Below are positions 45,219-53,054 of a stretch of DNA of 64,000 nucleotides, piece by piece (within the stretch, counting starts at the first letter, position 1; each line of letters starts with the position of its first letter). Below the pieces are notes generated by a model that worked only from the letters and a program-made list of their open reading frames with translations, was not told the origin of the DNA and searched no databases. The DNA comes from Mesohalobacter salilacus (GTDB taxonomy: Bacteria; Bacteroidota; Bacteroidia; Flavobacteriales; Flavobacteriaceae). The stretch spans positions 45,895-109,894 of the forward strand of contig RRZV01000071.1 in the NCBI GenBank assembly GCA_003931895.1, read 5' to 3'. Both the position numbers and the translations under genes were made by a program.

Positions 45219-46379
45219 ATGACGTCTCAACACTATTTCGATTTTTTTATAAAAACCAGACAACAAACAGAGCAAATTTGTCACCCGCTCAAAACTGAAG
45301 ACTACGTTGTACAACCCGTAGTGGATGTTTCTCCACCCAAATGGCATCTCGGGCATACCACTTGGTTTTTTGAGGAATTTGTATTAAAACAACACCTTGA
45401 TAATTACCAATTGTTTCACGAAGATTTTGCCTTTGTGTTTAACTCCTATTACGAAAGTGTAGGCGATAAAGTGATGCGCACCAATCGAGGTAATTTATCT
45501 CGACCAAGTGTGGATAAAGTATATGATTATCGTCAGTATGTGAATGAGCATATGGAGAAATTACTCCATTCACCTATAGATGATGAGTTGTGGAAAGTTA
45601 TAGAAATTGGGATTCACCACGAAAAACAACATCAAGAATTACTGCTAACTGATATTAAATATATCCTTGGACATAATCCGTTGTTCCCCATTTATGATAA
45701 AACATTTAAAGAATTACAAGTTGAAACGCAATCTCAAGACTGGATAGACATCAAAGAAGGTTTATATGAAATTGGACACAATGACGATAGTTTCTGTTAT
45801 GATAATGAGTTGGGGCGACACAAAGTCTATCTTGAAGACTTTAAAATTAGCAACCGCTTAGTCACCAATGCAGAATATTTAGAATTTATGCAGGATGGCG
45901 GTTACAACCAAGTTTTACTTTGGCATGCCGAAGCTTGGGACTGGCTTCAACAAAACGATATAAAATCACCCAAATATTGGCATTACATTGATGGTCAATG
46001 GATGAGATTTAGTTTGTCAGGTTTAAACCCTTTGAACTTAGATGAACCTTTAAGTCACATATCCTATTACGAAGCCTTTGCCTTTGCGCAATGGAAAGGG
46101 ATGCGTTTACCGACCGAATTTGAATGGGAAGTAGCCCAAGCTCATTTTGATTGGGGACAAGCTTGGGAGTGGACAGAAAGTGCCTACTTACCTTATCCAA
46201 GATACCAAAAAGCGGAAGGTGCTTTAGGGGAATATAATGGCAAATTTATGGTGAATCAAAAAGTATTGAGAGGTCAATCTCTGGCAACATCACCTGAGCA
46301 TAGCAGACCGAGCTATCGCAATTTTTTTCACCCACAACTCAGATGGCAGTTTAATGCTGTGAGGTTAGTGAAATCTTAA
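45219..46379 (+). CDS. egtB: EgtB-like iron-dependent sulfoxide synthase (ergothioneine biosynthesis)
   Basis: The 386-residue protein has an N-terminal DinB-like domain with WHLGHTTWFFEEF and the iron ligands HX3HXE at His134, His138 and Glu140 (HHEKQHQE), then a formylglycine-generating-enzyme-like domain (about 175-386, ending RPSYRNFFHPQLRWQFNAVRLV). EgtB joins a thiol donor to hercynine. The egtD gene follows 20 bases downstream. The fold also occurs in ovothiol synthase OvoA, so the thiol donor and exact product need checking, but the egtD partner favours ergothioneine. Confidence 0.9.
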   Translation: MTSQHYFDFFIKTRQQTEQICHPLKTEDYVVQPVVDVSPPKWHLGHTTWFFEEFVLKQHLDNYQLFHEDFAFVFNSYYESVGDKVMRTNRGNLSRPSVDKVYDYRQYVNEHMEKLLHSPIDDELWKVIEIGIHHEKQHQELLLTDIKYILGHNPLFPIYDKTFKELQVETQSQDWIDIKEGLYEIGHNDDSFCYDNELGRHKVYLEDFKISNRLVTNAEYLEFMQDGGYNQVLLWHAEAWDWLQQNDIKSPKYWHYIDGQWMRFSLSGLNPLNLDEPLSHISYYEAFAFAQWKGMRLPTEFEWEVAQAHFDWGQAWEWTESAYLPYPRYQKAEGALGEYNGKFMVNQKVLRGQSLATSPEHSRPSYRNFFHPQLRWQFNAVRLVKS

Positions 46380-46399
46380 CGACACAAGGCAAAAATTAT

Positions 46400-47359
46400 A
46401 TGGAAAAAATACAAACTCAATTTGAAAAAGACGTCACCAAAGGCTTGACGGATTACCCAAAACATTTACCGTCAAAATATATTTATGACCAACGTGGCGA
46501 CAAGTTGTTTCAAGATATTATGGCGATGCCAGAATACTATCTCACTAACTGCGAATTTGATATATTGAGTTTACACAAAACCGAAATATGCAAAGCCTTC
46601 TCTCACGACAAAGGTTTTGATTTGATTGAGCTTGGGGCTGGCGATGGCAAAAAAACCAAAATTCTTTTAAAAGAACTGGTCGATAAAAACTACGATTTTG
46701 ACTATTTGCCTATCGATATCAGTCAAAATGTTTTGGACGAACTGACTGAAGCCCTAAAACTTGAAATACCTGAAGCTAAGGTTCAAGCCAAACAAGGGAC
46801 TTATTTTGATGTGCTTTCCGAATTAGACGAATACCGTAGCCGTAAAAAAGTGATTTTATTTCTCGGTTCTAATATTGGTAATTTGTTGCATAAAGATGCC
46901 ATTGTTTTTTTAAAAAAAATACAAGAAAATATGCACGATGAGGATGTTTTATTTATGGGATTTGATCAGAAAAAACATCCACAAACGATTCTAAATGCCT
47001 ATAATGACGACACTAAAATTACTGAGCAATTCAATAAAAATATTTTAAGGCGAATCAATCGAGAATTTGAAGCTGACTTTGATTTAGACCAATTTATGCA
47101 CTGGGAAACTTATAATCCAGAAACAGGAACGGCTTTGAGTTATTTAGTGAGTTTAAAAGAACAATACGTCAACATCAATAATCTCGACCTACAAATTAAA
47201 TTTGATGCTTGGGAAAGCATTCACGTTGAAATTTCACAAAAATACGACGACGCCGTTGTAGAATGGCTGGCCGCACAATCTGGCTTAAAACCTGTAAAAT
47301 CATTCTTAGACCAAAAAGGCTATTACAAGAACTATATTTTTAAAGCGGCGAAAAGCTAA
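46400..47359 (+). CDS. egtD: L-histidine N-alpha-methyltransferase
   Basis: The 319-residue protein makes hercynine by trimethylating histidine with SAM. It has the EgtD N-terminus (LPSKYIYDQRGDKLFQDI, then MPEYYLTNCEFDIL), the SAM loop LIELGAGDGKKTKIL near 74-88, and YLPIDISQ near 112. The C-terminal DLDQFMHWETYNP is also family-typical. It is 20 bases downstream of egtB. No egtA, egtC or egtE is nearby, so the pathway in this window would be two genes only. Its stop shares CTAA with the convergent deacetylase gene. Confidence 0.92.
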   Translation: MEKIQTQFEKDVTKGLTDYPKHLPSKYIYDQRGDKLFQDIMAMPEYYLTNCEFDILSLHKTEICKAFSHDKGFDLIELGAGDGKKTKILLKELVDKNYDFDYLPIDISQNVLDELTEALKLEIPEAKVQAKQGTYFDVLSELDEYRSRKKVILFLGSNIGNLLHKDAIVFLKKIQENMHDEDVLFMGFDQKKHPQTILNAYNDDTKITEQFNKNILRRINREFEADFDLDQFMHWETYNPETGTALSYLVSLKEQYVNINNLDLQIKFDAWESIHVEISQKYDDAVVEWLAAQSGLKPVKSFLDQKGYYKNYIFKAAKS

Positions 47360-47982
47360 AATTTCCCAAACCTAAACCCCTTTTCTAATAGCGTTTCAAT
47401 AGCCTTTGGTAATACCTTTTGTAAATTTTTATAAGCTTTGACATTATCGTGACAGACAATGATACTGCCAGAAGTGGTGTTGTTGATGATGTTATCATAT
47501 ACTTTTTGGGCAGGTAATTTATAGTTGTAATCTTTACTCAAGACAGACCACATGATTACATCATAGCCCAAGTTGAGAATAGCTTTTGACTGCGCCGATG
47601 TCATTTTGCCATAAGGTGGCCGAAACAAAGACGTATTGACTTTAAATTCATTGATGACTTTTTGAGTCTTTTGGATATTGTTGAGATAATTTTCTGTCGT
47701 GGTTTTCCAACCTTTTAAATGGTTGTAAGTATGGTTTCCAATACTGTGATTTTGTTTTAAAATTTCCCTGAAAATTTCGGGGTGTTTACTGATATTTTCA
47801 CCCACACAAAAAAAAGTGGCAGTAATTCCATATTGCTTTAAAACCTCTAAAACCCAAGGCGTAACTTCAGGAATTGGCCCATCATCAAAAGTTAAATAAA
47901 TTCGATTTTCAGTATTGGGTTTATTCCAAACATAATTTTTAAAATAGCGACTCACTAAAGCCGGTGTTTTAGCAGGTATCAT
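47356..47982 (-). CDS. Polysaccharide deacetylase (NodB homology domain)
   Basis: The 208-residue protein carries NodB motifs: YLTFDDGPIPEVTPWVLEVL (catalytic Asp and metal Asp), IGNHTYNHLKGW (metal His pair), LFRPPYGKM and the late IIVCHD (catalytic His). No clear signal peptide is present. It could act on peptidoglycan or another N-acetylated glycan. It overlaps the DUF2723 gene by 4 bases (ATGA), so the two are translationally coupled and may work on the same glycan. Confidence 0.9.
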   Translation of the reverse strand: MIPAKTPALVSRYFKNYVWNKPNTENRIYLTFDDGPIPEVTPWVLEVLKQYGITATFFCVGENISKHPEIFREILKQNHSIGNHTYNHLKGWKTTTENYLNNIQKTQKVINEFKVNTSLFRPPYGKMTSAQSKAILNLGYDVIMWSVLSKDYNYKLPAQKVYDNIINNTTSGSIIVCHDNVKAYKNLQKVLPKAIETLLEKGFRFGKF

Positions 47983-50900
47983 TCCGTTTTGTCAGGGATT
48001 GTATCTGTTTGAGAAGAATCTCCCGAGTTTAAAAGTTTATTCATCAAGTCTTCTTCAGACGGCGTTTCTTCAAGCTGATTGCCGTAGTCAAAAAGCTCTA
48101 AATACGAGTTAAAAGTTTCAACCTCTTTTTGCATCATTTTATCATCTTGCACATATATCAACATATCTACTAGTGAACGATAACGTTGAAATTCAGTTGA
48201 AATTTCTTCTGCCAATTGACTTTGTCTTTCAATACTTAGACTGCTAAAATACCTGAGTTTTTCTTGGTATTTTTTAGCGACATCTTGCCAAATAGTTCTG
48301 GCTTTTTCTGTTTTATCTATTTTGTAATACACTTCAATAATAGGGTTGAGTAAAGTATAGTAGCCAAAATGTTTTACTGGCATTTTTTCCATAGCCAAGT
48401 CCAGAATATTTTCAGCTTTTTCATATTTCTTTTCACTGGCTAATGAATCTGCCAATCTTGCCATATTACTGCGATAGGTTATAGAATTTCTTCGCGTTTC
48501 GACATCGTAATAAATATTGTCTTTACCGCTATTTCTCCAATCCCAATTCATCACAATATCATACATTTTTTCTGTGTCAATCCTACCCATATCAACATCC
48601 GTTTTAGGATTGAAATCGGTTTTAATCGGCACGAGTTTATAGCAAACACCATCGAGTTGTAAGTAATCTTTCATCCAAAGGAAATCTGCACTATCATAGC
48701 TTCCGCCAGTGAAATAAATAGGCCGTTTCCATTCGGTATTCGCTAAGACATCAAGCATCAATAAACGATGTTTATAAACAAGTGAACCAGGAATTTTTAT
48801 AACAATTTCATCAACAACTTTATCAGCATCTTTAGCCTTAACAATTCCAGAATCTATCGCATTCTCTTTATTGACAGGTATTTTAATATGTTTTGTTGGA
48901 AAAGTGTTGACCCATTGTCCACTTTGCAATTCGGCTTTTGTGCGTTTATCATCTAATTTGATAAATTTTATCCAAGTATCAATATCTAAAGTATCGGGGT
49001 AATTTTCATTTTCATTAAACCAAACCGCTTCATTGGTACCGTAACTGTAATCTTCGTGTTCCAAATGGGTTTCAAGCGGCTCGCTTTTATAAGCTTTGAC
49101 TCGCATTTGGTCAATATACCAATCGGTAGCAAAAAGTTGCGTATTCACCACGCGTACATCAGTGCGATACCCCAAAATTTCTTGCGCATACCACAAGGCA
49201 AACGTATCATTGTCACCAATAGTAAATAAAATAGCATTTTCATCCACCGAATCCAAATATTTTTTAGCCATTGTCAATGCTGAGTAGCGATTAGAACGGT
49301 CGTGGTCATCCCAATTTTCACTCGCCATCAAGACTGGCGCAGCTAAAAGACAAACCACACTGACTAAAGGCACAAGAATTTTAGATGACAAGTATTGCCT
49401 AAAACTATCGTAAATGCTAAACACCCCAAAACCAATCCACATACAATACACATAAAACGAACCGACTAAAGCATAATCACGCTCACGGGGTTCAAACGGA
49501 CGCTCATTCAGATAAATTTTTAAAGCTATACTGGTAAATAAAAAAAACACCAAAAGCACCCAAAACGACTTTTTATCTTTTTGATAGTGAAACAGCAAAC
49601 CGATGATTCCTAAAATCAAGGGTAAAAAGAAATACGTATTTCTCGCTTTATTAGTTTCCATATCGGTGGTCAACTCACTTTGATTGCCGAGTCGCCATTC
49701 GTCAATAAAATTGATACCACTAATCCAATTACCATTTAAATCAGTGCCTTGACCTTGAATATCGTTTTGTCGACCTGCAAAATTCCACATAAAATACCGC
49801 CAATACATATACATAAATTGGTGCTCAATCATATATGAAAAATTGGCAAACGCCGAGGGTTTTTCAATATCGAGATAGGGTGCAAAGTCTCGTAAAAAAG
49901 AAATGTAACCTTCTGCGCCTATTTTACCTTCGTTATAATCACTTCTAAACTGATTCACAATTTGTGTCAATTCCTCGCTGCCTTGATAATCAGGTTTAAC
50001 GGTAAATTCTATAGCACCAGCATAAGCCAAATAATTTTCAGCGTGCTCAAAACTCCACATCCTTGGCAAAAAGGTTTTGTGCTTGCTATTCGGATTTTGT
50101 TTAGCATTTTTATAATCATTTACAATCACGTATTTACCAAGCTTTTCATCTCTTTCATACTTGGGTTTTTCGTCAGAATATGGGTTATCAGGGTCAAGAC
50201 CAGCAAACATATCTGTAAATTGTGGGCCGTAAAATAATTTTACCTCAGGATATTGATCTCGATTATAATAGGCCAATAAGGCTTGAGCACTACTCGGGTT
50301 GTTTTCGTTAATGGTCGTTCCCGCATTGGCACGAATCGGCAGCATAATCCAACTGGAGAAACCGATGAAAATAAAAAGGATACTTAAAACCACAGAATTA
50401 ATCACCGGATAACCTTTTTGACGCGTAAATTTTAAAGCAAAAATGAAAAACGCAATCACAACTAAACCAGCAATCACAGTTCCAGAGTGAAAGGGCAAGC
50501 CAACACTATTCACGAAAAACAACTCAGATTTAGCGAAAAATGTCAAACTATACGGCAACAAAAACTTAAAAATAAACATCAATGAGCCGACAATAATCAG
50601 GCTTGACACCACGAAGTTTTTAACCGTGATGGTTTTAGTGTTTTTAAAATAATACATATAACCAATTGCTGGAATCGTCAGCAAGCCCATAAAATGCACA
50701 CCAAAAGACAAACCGACAATAAAGCTGATTAGTATCAACCAGCGATTACCACGAGGTTTGTGCATATCGCGCTCCCAAAGCAAGCCCACGTAAAACAGAA
50801 TAGCCATAATGCACGACGCCATAGCGTAAACTTCCGCTTCGGTGGCATTAAACCAAAAACTATCAGAAAAAGTTAAGCTCAAAGCCCCGATAAAAGCTGC

Positions 50901-51269
50901 GCTCAAAACCATCACTTGTTTGCTCAGAGTATCATTTTCTAAGTCAGGATATATTTTTCTAAACAACAAAACCACACTCCAAAACATAAATAACACTGCA
51001 AAGGCTCCCGAAATGCCAGACATTAAGTTCACCATCAAGGCAATTTGAGAAGCCTCAGGCGCAAAAATAGAAAACACCGCACCCAACATTTGGTATAAAG
51101 GCGCACCTGGTGGATGACCCACTTGCAATTTTGCAGAGGTTGCTATATATTCGCCTGCATCCCAAAAGCTTAAAGTCGGCTCAACCGTCATCGCATAAGT
51201 CACCAATGCCACAGCAAAAGCCAACCACGCCGCAATTTTATTCCATCTACTAAAATTAAATTCTGTCAT
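47979..51269 (-). CDS. DUF2723 membrane protein (GT117-like), large
   Basis: The 1096-residue protein has about a dozen membrane helices in the N-terminal half (from FSRWNKIAAWLAFAVALVTY), the DUF2723 signature LSFWDAGEYIATSAKLQVGH and PPGAPLYQM near 33-60, a central helix group near 560-670, and a soluble C-terminal part with TPR-like helices (about 960-1080). DUF2723 is related to protein O-mannosyltransferases. The Bacteroidota member is predicted to glycosylate lipoproteins or a surface glycan. Coupled to a deacetylase gene downstream. The upstream structured repeat lies 76 bases before its start on the same strand. Confidence 0.85.
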   Translation of the reverse strand: MTEFNFSRWNKIAAWLAFAVALVTYAMTVEPTLSFWDAGEYIATSAKLQVGHPPGAPLYQMLGAVFSIFAPEASQIALMVNLMSGISGAFAVLFMFWSVVLLFRKIYPDLENDTLSKQVMVLSAAFIGALSLTFSDSFWFNATEAEVYAMASCIMAILFYVGLLWERDMHKPRGNRWLILISFIVGLSFGVHFMGLLTIPAIGYMYYFKNTKTITVKNFVVSSLIIVGSLMFIFKFLLPYSLTFFAKSELFFVNSVGLPFHSGTVIAGLVVIAFFIFALKFTRQKGYPVINSVVLSILFIFIGFSSWIMLPIRANAGTTINENNPSSAQALLAYYNRDQYPEVKLFYGPQFTDMFAGLDPDNPYSDEKPKYERDEKLGKYVIVNDYKNAKQNPNSKHKTFLPRMWSFEHAENYLAYAGAIEFTVKPDYQGSEELTQIVNQFRSDYNEGKIGAEGYISFLRDFAPYLDIEKPSAFANFSYMIEHQFMYMYWRYFMWNFAGRQNDIQGQGTDLNGNWISGINFIDEWRLGNQSELTTDMETNKARNTYFFLPLILGIIGLLFHYQKDKKSFWVLLVFFLFTSIALKIYLNERPFEPRERDYALVGSFYVYCMWIGFGVFSIYDSFRQYLSSKILVPLVSVVCLLAAPVLMASENWDDHDRSNRYSALTMAKKYLDSVDENAILFTIGDNDTFALWYAQEILGYRTDVRVVNTQLFATDWYIDQMRVKAYKSEPLETHLEHEDYSYGTNEAVWFNENENYPDTLDIDTWIKFIKLDDKRTKAELQSGQWVNTFPTKHIKIPVNKENAIDSGIVKAKDADKVVDEIVIKIPGSLVYKHRLLMLDVLANTEWKRPIYFTGGSYDSADFLWMKDYLQLDGVCYKLVPIKTDFNPKTDVDMGRIDTEKMYDIVMNWDWRNSGKDNIYYDVETRRNSITYRSNMARLADSLASEKKYEKAENILDLAMEKMPVKHFGYYTLLNPIIEVYYKIDKTEKARTIWQDVAKKYQEKLRYFSSLSIERQSQLAEEISTEFQRYRSLVDMLIYVQDDKMMQKEVETFNSYLELFDYGNQLEETPSEEDLMNKLLNSGDSSQTDTIPDKTE

Positions 51270-51719
51270 TGATCTCTAATTGGTTTGAAGATGCTAAAAT
51301 AATAATTTTAAAAGCTTAAGCCTTAATCTGTGTAATAATTTGGCAAGCCTGCCAGCCTTTAAAGGCTGGCAGCCGGGCTATCCGCTATATCTTTTTGGGA
51401 TGGGGCAAGTCTCCGTAAGGCTTTGGCGCGTGCCACTTTAGGCGGCACACGCCAAAGCCAACTTCGCTAAGCCCCATCCCAAAAAGGATGCCGCTCCTAT
51501 CCCTGCTTGAACCCAACCCAAAAGCCAGGCTTTAAATTTTAAAAAGTCACAAAACCCCAACGCTCTAAAGCAAAAATTAGTCAACGTCAAATGATAAAAT
51601 TTCTTTAAAATTTTCACTCACAAGCTATTTTGAAAACCTTTTTGATAAAATATGAAGTATAATTGTAACAAATTTGTATTTTTAATACTTATAAAACAAC
51701 GAATCTAAAATTAATCAAA
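51270..51719. other. Intergenic region between DUF2723 gene and the M16 operon, holding repeat copy 2
   Basis: The 450-base gap separates divergent genes. Most of it is the structured element at 51345-51505 with two strong hairpins. The rest is AT-rich, with TATTTTTA near 51677-51684 as a weak -7 candidate for the M16 gene. No protein-coding sequence is apparent. Confidence 0.6.
51345..51505 (-). ncRNA. Structured repeat element, copy 2 (Flavo-1-like candidate RNA)
   Basis: Reads on the minus strand. The outer stem is 15 perfect pairs (51471-51485 with 51392-51406; TTTTTGGGATGGGGC and its complement). The inner stem is 14 pairs (51444-51457 with 51421-51434), one being G-U only if the minus strand is transcribed. 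A perfect 24-base palindrome at 51349-51372 is the third hairpin. The conserved block GATATAGCGGATAGCC, shared with copy 1, sits between outer stem and third hairpin. The 3' end is 76 bases upstream of the DUF2723 gene. Confidence 0.62.
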
Positions 51720-53042
51720 ATGAAAAAACAAGTAATCATCAGCACATTGATGAGTCTGTTTGTTGCAGTTAGTTTTGCACAAAAAATAGACTATGAAACT
51801 TATCAACTCTCCAATGGCCTTGATGTCATATTACATCAAGACAATTCTGCACCAGTCGTCACCGTTGGTGTAATGTATCACGTTGGTGCTAAAGACGAAG
51901 CGCCTGGCAGATCTGGTTTTGCCCACTTCTTTGAGCACTTGCTTTTTGAAGGTACAAAAAACATTGAAAGAGGCGAGTGGTTTAACATTGTTTCTGCCAA
52001 TGGCGGAAGCAACAATGCCAACACCACACAAGACCGAACTTACTACTACGAAACTTTTCCTTCAAACGCCTTAGAATTAGGTTTATGGATGGAATCTGAG
52101 CGTATGCTTCATCCAGTCATTAATAAAATTGGAGTTGAGACTCAAAATGAAGTTGTTAAAGAAGAAAAAAGAAGCCGTATAGATAATGCTCCTTATGGTA
52201 AAATAGCCTATTCTACGGGAGTTAACAAACACTTGTTCGAAAAACACCCTTACAAAAACTCAGTTATAGGTACAATGCAAGATTTAGACGCTGCTAAACT
52301 TGAAGAGTTTAAGGCTTTTTTTGACAAATATTACGGACCAAACAATGCTACTCTTGTTGTTGCTGGCGACATCAAAATAGGTGAAACTATAAAACTCATT
52401 AAAAGTTACTTTGGACCAATTCCCCGCGGACCAGAAGTCGAGCGCGTTAATATTAAAGAAGATCCTATTCAAAATAAAATTGAAGTTACGGAATACGACA
52501 GCAATATTCAGATTCCTTTAAAAGCCTTAGTGTATAGAACGCCGTCTATGAAAGATAGAGACGCCTATGTATTAGATATGATATCATCTGTGCTTTCCAC
52601 AGGGAAAACTTCGCGTCTATACAAAAGAATGGTTGACGATGACAAAATTGCCCTTCAAGTATTAGCCTTTGCCCGTTCTATGGAAGATTACGGCACATAT
52701 TTAATCGGTGCTTTACCACTTGGTGATACTTCTTTAGAAAAACTCACAGCAGTAATGGATGAAGAAATAGAAAAACTTAAAACTGAATTAATTTCTGAGA
52801 GAGAATATGAAAAACTGCAAAACACTTTCGAAAATAGATTTGTCAGTTCAAACAGTTCTGTTCAGGGTATTGCTTCATCATTAGCAACATATCATACACT
52901 TTATGGAGATGCAAGTTTGATTAATAACGAGATAGATATCTATAAAAGTATCACTCGCGAAGAAATCAAAGAAGTTGCTAATAAGTATCTTCAAGAAGAC
53001 AAACGCTTAGAAATTGACTATTTACCAGAAAACGACAAATAA
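51720..53042 (+). CDS. M16 zinc metallopeptidase (catalytic subunit)
   Basis: The 440-residue secreted protein (signal peptide MKKQVIISTLMSLFVAVSFAQ) has the inverted zinc motif HFFEH at His69-His73 and the downstream third ligand Glu in NEVVKEEKRSRID near 143-153. It is the active partner of a two-chain M16 peptidase of the processing-peptidase type. Length and motifs are complete. It is followed 12 bases later by the non-catalytic subunit. Substrates are likely periplasmic oligopeptides. Confidence 0.95.
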   Translation: MKKQVIISTLMSLFVAVSFAQKIDYETYQLSNGLDVILHQDNSAPVVTVGVMYHVGAKDEAPGRSGFAHFFEHLLFEGTKNIERGEWFNIVSANGGSNNANTTQDRTYYYETFPSNALELGLWMESERMLHPVINKIGVETQNEVVKEEKRSRIDNAPYGKIAYSTGVNKHLFEKHPYKNSVIGTMQDLDAAKLEEFKAFFDKYYGPNNATLVVAGDIKIGETIKLIKSYFGPIPRGPEVERVNIKEDPIQNKIEVTEYDSNIQIPLKALVYRTPSMKDRDAYVLDMISSVLSTGKTSRLYKRMVDDDKIALQVLAFARSMEDYGTYLIGALPLGDTSLEKLTAVMDEEIEKLKTELISEREYEKLQNTFENRFVSSNSSVQGIASSLATYHTLYGDASLINNEIDIYKSITREEIKEVANKYLQEDKRLEIDYLPENDK

Positions 53043-53054
53043 AAAATTACAATT

